This document shows positions 23,529 through 34,763 of a stretch of 64,000 bases of DNA, in pieces (position 1 is the stretch's first letter; each line of letters starts with the position of its first letter). This DNA comes from Eumeta japonica (lineage: Eukaryota; Arthropoda; Insecta; Lepidoptera; Psychidae): contig BGZK01001331.1 of NCBI GenBank assembly GCA_005406025.1, forward strand, positions 62,001 through 126,000. Direction: 5' to 3'. The translations under genes and the position numbers were made by a program. A model generated the notes under the pieces. The model had not been told where the DNA came from. It was given only the letters and a program-made list of their open reading frames with translations, and did not search any database.

Positions 23529-24689
23529 AAAAATTTCATTTTAAATTATAAGAAAAACAGATGGACATAGAAATCTTGTAATCGGATTTTGTACTATAAT
23601 GGAAAGTCAATCGAATAACACTCTTTAAAAATTACAAATAGCCCTAAATCTTCCGAGGACTTTTACGTTTACATTTCACTAAAAAATTAATTAGTGTACA
23701 GAAATACTTTTATTTCAATCACATATTAAACAAAAATCCGCAATTGCATTTAATTTCGATTAAAAAATTACAGATGGAGAAACGAAAACGCTCAAAAATT
23801 TTCTTTGGTGCGACTTCGTTAAGTACAATTTAATAGATGTTGTTAATAAGAATACAACAGATCGTTAATTAAAATTTTAAACCATTCTTACATAACACTA
23901 TATACTCGTACTTTTGATTTTCAATTCGCTTACATTATATTTTTCGAATAAATATATTTTTTTAATTCTAATTAGATAGTGAAAAATTAATTTTAAATTG
24001 TTACACATCGTATAAGTCTAAGAGAAACGTAAACTATAAATCGGGGAATTATTGAAATAAAGGTCCTATTAAAATTCATTTAATAGCTTTTATGTCAACC
24101 GCATAGAAACAAGCAGATTCATGAAAATCGTAAAAAAAATTGCACAGGTTCTATTCAAAACTAAACATCACTCCCATGCAAAATTTTCAAAAATGTTCAA
24201 AATATGTAGTAACCGTTATTAATAAAATTGTTCGATTTTCGTATAATCCTTTGCACCTAGCTGCATTCGCATAGTCCCATATTATTTTTTCGTTTCCAAT
24301 CCCCACCTCGGCTTTCATTCCCGCCCTAAGCTTCAGAATATATATATCAATATTGCCTTAATGCAGCCGGCGACGGCTAAACTCACGTAGTGAGTACTGT
24401 CACACCAAACAACGTGAACGGAAACTCAAATGATTCAGATCGCCATTTAAAAATTTTAAAAAATCATAGACATTTTCTCGAAAATAACTTTATAATTTTG
24501 ATTAGTAATTCCCCGACTTCATTATTGACTCTAATATTCACGCATAAATAACATTCGGCAAAGTTTATTCCCATTTTAGACCCTACCGGGAAACATTAGA
24601 AACGTAACATTCTACAAGAGCAGACCCATAAAACCCATCAATTGTCCGAAGTAAAAAAAAATAAACAAATACACGGGCCATCTTTCAAA

Positions 24690-24870
24690 ACGGAGATTAC
24701 CCCAATCAAAGGGGAAGTGTGGCCGTCTTTGTGTCCAATAACATAAATCCAGTTAAACGCCTCGCCCCGGGTTATAAACCTTTTACGAGTTTACAGTGGC
24801 CCGCGCCCGCGGCCCCGGCTCTTGTTTTGTCTTCGTGGGAGGGTCGATGAGATCTCCTCCGTTTGACATT
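24690..24870. promoter_or_regulatory. CpG-rich island in intron D-E
   Basis: About 180 bp with 'cgcctcgccccgggttataa' and 'ggcccgcgcccgcggccccg'. It is among the most GC-rich non-coding sequence in the window. No open frame with recognisable similarity. The sharp edges and CpG density suggest a conserved enhancer or promoter; this is inference from composition. Confidence 0.4.
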
Positions 24871-26334
24871 GTCGGTTGTGTGTCGGTCGCTTTATTTTTC
24901 TCTTATTAATTCCTGCGCCGTTACAGAACAAAACAGCCCCCTTTATTTCCGTCCGTAAAAATGAATCTTTGTATACTATTTCGTGCCTTATTTTTTTTCT
25001 TTGTTCCTTTTATTGTTCGTGTTATGAGCAACGTTGTTTTGTATCTCCGTGTAATTTTGAATTTGTGCTATATAATTAAGTGCTCTTAGAGTCGATTTTG
25101 AAATGCCATCACATCATTATATTGTTAAATATCACATAAAAATTATCTAATCATAAGTGAGGAAACTACAACTTCAAATTTGAAACTAATTTTACACATG
25201 AATTTTACATATGAATCTAAGGTCAATCAATATGAGGAGTCTTTACATTTATTATGTTGAACCACTATTTCTAATATATTCATTGTCACACCTCTAAACA
25301 TTAAACAAATTAAGTCTCTACATTCTTCATATCGTTATTAGTCTCCCTCCATTCTAAAACACTATCTAGGTCAAGATCTTATATTTGATCACAATCCTGA
25401 TGTTGCTTCTGTCCCGATGTCAGCAGGTTTGCTTTTGAGCTTTCATAGTACACGCGATGTAAGATATTGAGGTGAATTGACTGTTATTTAAATCACGAAA
25501 ATAGAACAAAGGCGTAGATTAAACAAAATAATCCAACTCGCTTACGTATTTTACCAATGAATGTGGATTTTAATAATGAATTTTCCTTCGCCCGATTACT
25601 CTGCTTGAAATCTAACAATTGCTTGACAAAATCCTTTTGTTGTATATATATTTCTTTATATATATTTAGATGCATTTTTTAATCTATAAGTAGAAAAAAT
25701 CCGATAATTCAGCTCCATTATTTATACAAAACTATTGATCACATTTACACGTTAAGCACGAAAAAATGTAAGTTTGACAAAGAAAGATAGTGACGTTTAA
25801 CTATTTTTCATTAAATAAAATATGGCTATGGCTGTATCCTCCTTCTTAGCTTTTGACTTACGAATTATTTGATTGGAATAGAATTAGGTGCAAAAAATTT
25901 TCGTGAAAATATTGTGATAATTGTGAAACGAAGCTCAGGGTAAGAATATAATAAGGCTACCTACTCTGTATTCTAGAAGGAAACAACGAATAAAGTATTT
26001 GAAACCTTAAGTGCAAGTTGACACTCCTAGAGAGGGTTCCGTATTAAAAATTGTAGCATTATTCCTCGGTAAAATTCAACAATTCACTTTGTGTACAATT
26101 TTTTTTTAATGATTATTTTACGTTTCCCTTGGCAATTTTAATTTTTTGGCTTTCCGTTTATGTTTTTCTGTAAACTAAAAATGAAAAAATATTTTCGTAT
26201 TCTTTTATTACATTAGTCCTAATAGTTTTTGAGATAAGTGACAGTGTTCCATTTATATATAATTTCTTTAAATTATTATAATTTATTTCAGTATTAAAAA
26301 AAAAAGTATATTTTGTAGTTCTTCTAATATATTC

Positions 26335-26590
26335 ATTGATTTGATATGTCACGTGGGACACTTAAGTAAAGTATTATTTTAGTTTTATAATTGGCCCTCC
26401 AAAATTAACAACCAAGAGCAGAACTCTTTGATTTACGTATGTAATAGATCGTGTCGCCAAACTCTGTATATGTACCAAATTGCAAGTTTTTAACGTAGAT
26501 TAAGAAAAAAAATGGGCTATAACAGACAGACACGTAAGTTTTCTAATAAGAATTCCGTGTTTTCATTGGATGTACGGATCCCTAATACCA
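26335..26590 (+). repeat. Dispersed repeat, shared with 13.0 kb
   Basis: 'tttgatatgtcacgtgg', 'aattggccctccaaaatt', 'tctgtatatgtaccaaattg', 'acagacagacac' and finally 'gatgtacggatccctaat' follow the same order and orientation as at 13040-13230, with an additional 3' portion. Non-coding. Confidence 0.6.
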
Positions 26591-26954
26591 TAAAATAATG
26601 AAACAGAAATAAACTTTTGGCTAGGGATTTACTCGGTTAAATATCACAGAGCGATGGAGGCGAGAGGCAAATGTCCCGCCGTTACAAGATCACACCCACG
26701 AGAATTCTGCGGCGGGCGAAAGTTGATTTTGTAGATAATTATAAAATATTCCGGGTGAAGACGATTTGTTCGGGGCTAAATTCTCAACGTATTTGAATAT
26801 CCGATTTTAAATATTATACATGCTTTAAATTGGACATACGAAGCTATTAAATGCGCGATCCCAAATAAATCCTCGCAATAATCCATCTCCACTTTGTATT
26901 TATACAGGCATTTCACGATCAAATTGTAAATTAAAATTTAATGCTCATTGAATA

Positions 26955-27020
26955 ATTAATATGTGAGTAATAAATTAATACAATTGTTGTATTGTATTAA
27001 TTTCTCACTCACATATTAAT
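26955..27020. repeat. 30-bp near-perfect hairpin
   Basis: The left arm 26955-26984 and right arm 26991-27020 pair at 27 of 30 positions around a 6-base loop 'tgttgt'. The arms are AT-rich ('attaatatgtgagt' at the foot). Stem length is microRNA-like, but the AT content and small loop also fit a minimal MITE or a recent inverted duplication. Confidence 0.8.
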
Positions 27021-28609
27021 GTTTTTCCGTGATTAGATATGGATTATTTATGGTTTGTTTTGAACAAAATTAATAACAAATTAAACTATATTTTTTTTAT
27101 ATACACGTTATATATATGTATATTATGAATATGTTCTCTAATATCGAGTCTCGATTGACTAATCAATTATTGCCGCTTAATCGATGGCGTTATAGTATGT
27201 AAACGCGTTGTTCGTTCCCTTGCAAAAACGAGAAATTTATCTCGAGGTTGACGATGTGACGTCATTGGTTGCGAAAGATATAAGATATATTTGTCATGTT
27301 ATTTAGGACTTTCCAAATACCATTACAATCTTCCGGCTTTTTCGTGAATCTCGAGCTATCTTTCTTTATAAAAAGTTATTAATCTGACAGTTATATGTCT
27401 GCCAATAAAAGATCATAATATGGATAATTGGTTTTTAGCAATCCGTCTAATGCTATAATGTATAGGTATAATGCTCCGGGAACTGATCTCCCTTTAAAAG
27501 GAGAAACTAATGCAATTAGGCCAAGTACTTGAGTCAGCCTAATGTATGCAAACCATGGAAATAGAAAAGTATAGAATTATAACGTCGAATTTTACGTTCA
27601 TTTGTGGCACACAACTCACACAAATGTAAATGAAGATATAGGACACATTTTTATACCAAATAATTTTCTTACAAAAGATCTTATTGTTATTTCTTTTACA
27701 TATAATTTCGAATAACACTGTTATTTTTTAACTGAAGAGAAAAAAAGAGAAAGAATAAAGACACTAGTTAAGACAGAAAGAGAAAGAATAAGGACACATG
27801 GTGAACATTTGTACGGCGGCGAAGCCAATACCGTATACCACGCCCACTACGAAGCCAATTTCGTTTGGTCATTTTGTTTATGTAGGGATACTTGCATGCA
27901 TTTTTATTTCGATGATGCAAACCCGTCTGTGATTTATTTCTTAATAAAAGGATAAATAATATAAAATAAAAAAAATAAATCAGTAGATTTCAAAATGTAA
28001 TAAGCTAGTCAAATTAGCCACGAGTGATCACCGCTGTGAAGTGATTTTAATTCTGGTCGGATATTACCGCTTTTATATGGTGCAATCTTCTTTACTCTTA
28101 TTTCAGAATTTCTATAGAATTCATCTTCTTAAATAAAGTCGCAGCAAGTTGAATAACTTTCCAAAACGGCCCGAATTTTGTGTACACGCGAGCAATAAAG
28201 GTGAACGATATGGCGCCTGTTATTAAATTACTCGGGTCAAGCCTTCATACGAACCCTTGTAACGGTCGACGCTTACTTTTAATTAACTGAGATTGTGTAT
28301 ATTTATTTCATAATTCAGAAAAAAAAAGGCACGAAAGGGACGTGTGCTAAGTGCTAGCGGTTTTAGTATACACAAAAAGAGGTACATTGCTCTAACTAGC
28401 AAAACATACGATATGGATATCTTGGAAATGAGTTTTTATAGAAATTTTTAGGGTGAAAAAAAATATTATATTTACCCGCATTTGCTTCCATTTCACTGAT
28501 ATTTCTACAATTCTTCACAAAAATGTACTTAAATCACTTAAATAATTTGTATGCCAAGTTTTTATATATATTTTATACCAATTATTTAAACAGCCATATT
28601 TTAGTAAAT

Positions 28610-28775
28610 GATAGGACAAAATGGAAAGCTTTAGAGGAGGCCTTTGTCGAAGGACAAGCTGGAAAACAAAAACTGGTTTCCCATACAATCACTAGTTAAA
28701 TAATTATTAGTATGTTGATAAACATTGTTAAACAGCAATAAAGGCTCATTTTATTTTATTTATCTTAGTAAATCT
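28610..28775 (+). mobile_element. 5'-truncated RTE-type LINE tail
   Basis: Starting at 28610 the frame reads DRTKWKALEEAFVEGQAG, which I recognise as the last residues of RTE-type LINE polyproteins. It is followed by about 70 bp of 3' sequence, 'caataaaggctc' and then an 'attttattttatttat' tail. A LINE 3' end with simple-sequence tail and nothing upstream is the expected product of target-primed reverse transcription with heavy 5' truncation. Confidence 0.7.
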
Positions 28776-28899
28776 GAAACAATCCGACCGACGTTAATGC
28801 GCTCGGGGACGAAAAAAAAACCGTGTAGCATTCAAAGGAGACTCGGCAACACGAAACGGTCCCGGAGCCGCGCTATTAATTCGGTCTTAATTTGCGTTC

Positions 28900-29160
28900 A
28901 TACACTCTGAAAATTTGTTTTGCTCTCGACGCGCTCCATCCCGTTTAGCGGTAATGGGCCGCGAGCTGTGCGGGTTGAGACGACACGGGAGCGGTGCGCC
29001 CGGTAAAAACGGTAAAAACTACCGCGCGCAGTCGTCCGAGCGAGACCGCGGTCCGAAGAATTCGTGCGCTTAAGGGATCCCACCTCGCGCTCCCTGGCGG
29101 GCGCTCGGTGCGCGCAGCCTCCACGAATGAACCCGGACCGCAACCACTCCATTCTCTCAT
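28900..29160. promoter_or_regulatory. CpG-rich island in intron D-E
   Basis: About 260 bp very rich in CpG, with a direct doublet 'ggtaaaaacggtaaaaac' near 29000-29020. Open frames on both strands overlap here but none shows a recognisable protein. It lies directly between a LINE tail and a SINE-like relic. Candidate regulatory island. Confidence 0.35.
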
Positions 29161-29283
29161 CGGGCTTTGGATTTTCAATTTGCTTGACACGCTCGGTTTG
29201 ACTTCGATACCCGTCACGAACTATTCTGTTGTAAAATTCGTTTGCTTTATCCTCTTAACTTCAAGAGATGTATAATGACTAGG

Positions 29284-29545
29284 AACGCTAGAGCAGTGAT
29301 GCGATCGGCATCACAGCTGTGAGATACCTTACTTTCGCGGAAGACGGACGTGAAGTAACAGGTGCCGCATTTGTCTTTCGTCCGACGAATTGCGCTGGCT
29401 GGTGCACTCTACCACATATCCAATTTCTTCTTAGAAGGCGAGCAACACTCCAGTGACTCCTTCGAGGTTGCAAGTGTTCATGGTTGGCAGTGACTATCTA
29501 AAGTCTGGTGGTTCGCATGATCGTTTGTCCTTTGAAAATGCTATG
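29284..29545 (+). mobile_element. SINE-like relic
   Basis: The block from 'agcagtgatgcgatcggc' to 'ggtggttcgcatgatcgttt' has elevated GC. It ends in the 'ggtg-nn-cgtatgctcgtttgcc' type of tail shared by lepidopteran SINEs and related LINEs. No clear tRNA A or B box is legible. Boundaries are approximate and family is unassigned. Confidence 0.5.
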
Positions 29546-29865
29546 GATAAAAACATTTTATGAAAATAAGAGATTCATTGACGATTCTTATATTTACATA
29601 GTAGATCAATCACTCGCTGTTCGATTACATTAATATACATCGTAAAGCTCTATTATTAATATCTAATAAAAAAACATTTTTTTATTATCACTCAAAAATT
29701 AAAAAAAAAAAGCAATAAACATATCGAAAAAGACCTTTTTTCTGTATCAAAATAAGTTTACTTATCGAAATGTTAAATTATAGCCAGGAATGCTGTGTAA
29801 TACTGTGACAACGCGAAAAAGCAAAAACCCTGAAAATTCTCACTTAGTTATTTACATGATAATCA

Positions 29866-29895
29866 CGTATATGCAAATACATATATACGTGATTT
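29866..29895. repeat. Short palindromic hairpin
   Basis: 'aatcacgtatatg' pairs with 'catatatacgtgatt' around a loop of about six bases, allowing one bulge. It lies inside a minus-strand frame (29844-30152) that has no recognisable similarity. Confidence 0.5.
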
Positions 29896-32089
29896 GCATG
29901 ATTAATGACTTCCATTTGTGCTTTTTTTTTTGATGTTATCACAAAAACAAAGTTAATAAAAGCAATTAGGCGTCGAAAGTTTGAGATGTAGGTTGGCTTA
30001 GTGCCCAACGCGATGCCTATTTTGCGTTTCGCGAACTTAATGAAAAGCGTAAGATTTGTGAAAACAAACTTGAAAGTTTTCTTTCTCTGTTTATGTAATG
30101 CTTTCGCTGAGCTTTGATTACATGAAACAGAATAACAACGGGTGTAAATCAAGGGAGCTCCTCAAATTTATTTTACAGGCTTCGGGGGTATTTAATACGG
30201 CCATCATAATATATTTTATTCAGAGTGAAATACAACCTTACATTAAGCCCTGGCACGTTAGATGAAATAAAATAAATCTCGGCTGCCTTCTTCAGGGAAA
30301 TATAAGGCCTAGGTGCCGTTTCGTTGTTATCGTGACGTCGCGGTTTTCTGAGACACGTTTTTGTGCAACTCGCGCAAATTTTACACATTTTCGTCAATTT
30401 GCATACTCACGAACATCGATGCGGTTAATTATAATGGACAAATAGTGATATACCTATTTATCTGTAACTGCTATGCAAAGTTATGCTGTGTTATTTTAAG
30501 GAGACTAATCGTGCAGTACCTAGGTCAGCCCCGTTATGATTTATATAAGGTATATTTTTAATCTATCCCTCTTCTGCTCACAGACCTGATGATTGCCTAG
30601 ATTTATATATAAGCATTGAATATACATTGGTAGGAGCAAAAAGAGTGGACTGAAAAAAAATCAAATTTCACGTTGTTTTTGCAGATTACTTAATATAAAA
30701 GATATTTTTATAAATGAATGTTTGAGGGTGCTATATTCCAGAATACGATGGAGTCACATACAGTAGAAAATACTAAATGACTACTGGCGCCTATTGAAAT
30801 AAAAAAGACTGTTATTTGATTTCTATTATATATCACGATAGGATTTCTAGATATAATTAACACAAATATTTTGTCTCACTATATTAATGATAATTATATT
30901 ATTCATTTATGTCTCACAATATTAATGTGTACTACACACAATATTCCAATTATTGAGCGAACAATTTTTTGTATCTCCGTCTATATGCGTTTCGGTATAC
31001 TTGGACCGTCGCTCTTGAGTTATATCAACGACATCATTTACCCTGAACGTACGTACAAAAATCACAGTGATATTTTCACATTTAATTAAACTAAAGTTGA
31101 CACAATCAAAATGGAGATAAAATCGCATGTATCCATGACAAATTGACAAATGTTTTATTAAAAAGCAGAGCAAGTCCGTAATTTAGAAATGTGCAAAATG
31201 TAATCATGCTGTCATTGAGTTTGGTTACTTTTTTTTAACTTTTTTCGGGCCTCTATTCTACTTTTGTCATATGTTTAATGAGGCGGAAAAATAGAGAATT
31301 TCTTCGTTATAATTTTGTTGTCGATTCGACGAATGTAATTAGTCGAATGTATGGAGTTGATTCAATCGGATTGCAGTTTGGTTTTGGATGACACAAGTTG
31401 CTGTTCTAAGGTACGTTTATCTGTTTTCTTCCGTAAAACGTACCTCACATAAAAAAGCTGTTCTGCCTTTGTTTCATTTTAAGAGGATCTCATTTATAGT
31501 ACTAAAAACAAACAACACGAAAATTCTACAACGTTATAATAAAAATAACGCTGTGGACTTTTGGTTACCGCTGCGTGTTGTTTTCTCTTCATGTGTGTTT
31601 TTTTCTTACTGTCATATATCTCTATATTTATTTCGTTTTTGTGTGATAAATACAGGAAAACTATGTGGTTGGTGCTTAGAAGAGGTAAAAGCACAAACGA
31701 GAATCATTTTCGGAGCTAAATCCTTTACTATTCTCGCCTTGATGGACCATTTGGATAGACGTTAGATTTTTAAGGTTAGGTAATAGATTAGTTTAGTAGA
31801 GATACATTTTTGTCGAGAAGCGACTGCCAGTTAACAAACCTGTATGTATAAGGATTTGGCGTCTTCGTAGGATTGCGAAAATACCATAAGCATTTTATGT
31901 GATAAACTGCTGCAGATTTATAAAGATTTCAATAATAGGCTGAAGTTAATTGAAAACCTGACAGAAAAAATATAATTAAATGGTAAAGAAAATAACGAAT
32001 AAGCTAGACTGTAAACACATTTGTCCTTTAAACTCATATGTGAGGCGCACTGAAAATTTCTGAAATGAATTAGAAAAAATTGTTATGAA

Positions 32090-32461
32090 TTGTCAAAAAT
32101 GAATTTGTTGTTTCTCGAAATATTCTCCATTAGCACAAATGCACTTTTTCATACTAATAAACTAATTTTGAAAACATTTATGCCACTCTTCCCTGGTGAC
32201 CACGGAAATATGTTTTTCATACTCTTAAACAGTCTTTTCTGATGATAATAATTGTTCTTTATTTTTGTGAACAAAAAAGTCACAGGGTGGCAGACCGGGA
32301 CTGTACACAGAATTGCTCATAATTTCTACATTTTACCCTTGCAATAATTTATTTGTCTATTTCGCCCTGCAAGAACTGGCACTGTCGTGATGCGAGATGT
32401 TACAACGTTTATTTTTACGGAATTCGTCAATAACTTCCGGCAGTCAAACGGTCGTGTACCA
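32090..32461 (-). mobile_element. Mariner transposase 3' fragment, decayed
   Basis: Reading the minus strand from 32461: WYTTVCLPEVIDEF, then HHDSASS (the second catalytic aspartate segment of mariner, usually HHDNAxxH), SVYSPGLPPCDFFVHKNK (the YSPDLAPxDFxL block with Asp changed to Gly, so the residue after SP is altered), and TREEWHKCFQN with GEYFEKQ at the C-terminus. Stops separate the pieces. This is the 3' third of a mariner, complementary in content to the 5' fragment at 6.7 kb but in opposite orientation and 25 kb away. Confidence 0.8.
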
Positions 32462-32729
32462 ATCACTATTTAAGGTACCACAATTATGCAAAAAACATAA
32501 TGGATTTCAATGCAGTTTTCAAATGTAGATAGACAGACTTTATCTAATTTAAATCGGATGACAAGAAAAAAGTTATCCTCGTGTAAATCTCCAGCCTGAG
32601 AAGTTACAAGGTATATAATAAACGCTAGCATCCAAGGCTTTTAGACGTCATAATAAGAAAGGATAACAGCTTTCAAAAGAATAAAGAATACAAAAACCTA
32701 AACTGATCGTGTTACGCTCGACTTATCGA

Positions 32730-32880
32730 AGAACGCAGAGAAATTGAGAATCGAATCTGGGTCGAAACTAAGTGTAGGACCGGAATTAAAATCAAGAACG
32801 TGAACGCGATCGATCAGAAACATCACCAGCACCAGAATTGAAAGCGAAAATGAGATTGGAATTAATAATAAAAACATTCA
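32730..32880. repeat. Fuzzy simple-sequence repeat (gaat/ggaatt type)
   Basis: A chain of loosely repeated words such as 'gagaatcgaatctgggtcg', 'ggaccggaattaaaatc' and 'gagattggaattaat'. No exact period. The complementary type (attcc/atctc words) appears at 60655-60910, and the same type as here at 62430-62600. Confidence 0.5.
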
Positions 32881-33675
32881 ATATAAAATATGATGGCATA
32901 TTCTAGGCCCACGCAGGCGAATAGCTCGTATTAAAAATGGCACCGGTGTTATAGCATTAACAGCTAGTTTACAGAATATGCAGTAGTTTTTATTACTTTT
33001 TGCATACGCTGCTAGTTTCTTTTTTTTATTTACTATTTGTCACCTATCAGATTTGTAGTACCAAATTAAATAACGAGGGTATATAAAAGATAATAACTAA
33101 ACATTTATAAGAATATATAACTAGCATTTTAAAAATCATTATATTTCCGAAAAGTTAAGCACGAGCCGCCTTTAAGAAGCTCGACGATTGTAGTCTCTCC
33201 GATTTGAAGGTTGAATCACGATGTTATTATTCCATTGTTAAAAGAAGAATTATTATTTAAATGGGCTTGGAAAATTGTTATAGATCCTATTACTCATAAA
33301 ACAGTCAATCGCAACTGACAAAACCATTTCTCTTATGGAAAAAATAAACATATTATGTCAAAAATAACTTTTTGATTCACAATAAAGTTGTTTTGTGTTC
33401 TCGGCATAAGAATGTATGTTTGTATAGAATCACACAAGTTGTTACAGTTAAAGTCAATATAATTTGATTTTTCATATAAATGACGAATATTTAGTTACTA
33501 ATTACCACTCATAAGGAAATGAAGCAACTTTGTTTTATTTACATATAATTTAACACTTACAAAAGGAACTGCTATATTAATTTTATCCCACCATCGTCTA
33601 TAATATTAAAATAATTATTACGTTTAGTTTAATGTGTCCGCTTAGCATATTGTGACACTTTTTTTTCTTTTGTAG

Positions 33676-33849
33676 AAGAAGGTATCGAAAAGTGGTGGGG
33701 TGAATCAGCAGTACCACCAGCACCAGCGGTGGCAGCCGTACCACCTCAGAGGCCTTCAGTACCATCAGCTGTATCAAACTCTACAATCATATCATATCGT
33801 GATGAACAACCATCAGCATCGCCTCCTAAGCATCATGTTTCCAAAGACG
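33676..33849 (+). CDS. Exon E: Pro/Ala/Ser-rich stalk
   Basis: The acceptor is 'ttcttttgtag' after a T tract and the donor is 'gtaaat' at 33850; phase 1 in and out. It encodes visible residues 171-228: EGIEKWWGESAVPPAPAVAA, then VPPQRPSVPSAVSNST and a charged end. The composition is typical of an extended, possibly O-glycosylated juxtamembrane stalk. There is one N-glycosylation sequon, N-S-T at residues 205-207. Only about 15 of 57 complete codons end in G or C, in contrast to the other exons. The donor is the weakest of the set. No domain is recognised; the assignment rests on phase, splice sites and uninterrupted reading. Confidence 0.8.
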
Positions 33850-34399
33850 GTAAATTGTGATTGTATTAAATTAGTTCTAATAAAATTTGTCAAAAATTGG
33901 ACAAATAACTTTATTCAACATTTTTATTAAATATCGAAATTTGGATATTTTTATATACATTTTAATTATTTACATTAAACCCTTCTAGGAAAATTAGAAA
34001 TATTCACTAACTCAGACTTACCGTAATGGGGACTTCGAAGTTTATATGAAGAGATTTCGGTAACCGTTTATAATCTCATTAATGGAATATAATTTGATAT
34101 ACGATTGTGGAATTTTAAACGTACAACTAGTTAAAATAGATAGTTATTAAATGAGATAATTTAAAATCTGGTAAAACTCAATAGAGCAATGACTGGTATA
34201 TTTCATAAAATAAGATACGTCGTATGTTCGTCTACTCTTATGAAATTATGAAACAAAAAACTCAGTCCTAATGGTGATGAATACAGCTTTATTGTAATGA
34301 TTAGGCGGCAGATTTTAAGGACGTCCCGAAAATCAACAAGGTTCAATTGTTCGTGGATCATCGTATGATCGGGTGTTCGTTAAATCTTAAATTAAGATA

Positions 34400-34763
34400 G
34401 TGATGTAGTCCAAAGTAATAACTTTGCCATTTTGTGCTGAAAGGATAGGACCAACGGGAAAATTTGTGTGAGTACTAGATACTTCATATCCCAAAAAGTC
34501 AGGTATCTGATCTGATTCATCAGGAAAACTGGCAAAAAAATTGCGAAAGATCGAAAAAAAATTTTTTTTAAATAACTCTTGAATGGTTAAAAATATGAAA
34601 AAAAGTTTAAGATAAAAGTTATAAATAATTAAATTTCCAACAAAAAAGGTCTTTTAACATTTTTTACATTGAATTCTGCGTCAAAAATACGTTTAGATTA
34701 TACCTGTAGTTTATTAACTTACCTTGAATGAAAATAAATGATCATCATTGGGTACCTGACTCC
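34400..34763. repeat. Left arm of long inverted repeat
   Basis: The arm reads from 'caaagtaataactttgcca' inward to 'atgatcatcattgggtacc'. Its reverse complement aligns with the right arm, including the inner end 'aggt(a/g)cccaat(g/a)atgatcat'. A/T-rich centre with poor alignment. Non-coding. Confidence 0.75.

Larger units (their letters stand above)
22879..33675 (+). other. Intron D-E (10.8 kb)
   Basis: From donor 'gtgagc' to acceptor 'cttttgtag'. Contents: a long inverted repeat (23196-23528), CpG-rich islands (24690-24870, 28900-29160), a repeat copy (26335-26590), a strong hairpin (26955-27020), a LINE tail (28610-28775), a SINE-like relic (29284-29545), a palindrome at 29866-29895, a mariner 3' fragment (32090-32461) and a fuzzy simple repeat (32730-32880). 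No further exon is supportable; a 125-codon plus-strand frame at 31388-31765 has no recognisable similarity. Confidence 0.8.

Noticed and set aside
29844..30152. 102-codon minus-strand frame
   Set aside because: AT-rich, no similarity recognised, and it contains a palindrome; treated as chance.
31388..31765. 125-codon plus-strand open frame in intron D-E
   Set aside because: No recognisable domain, AT-rich and hydrophobic composition typical of chance frames, no CpG or codon signal, no splice context.
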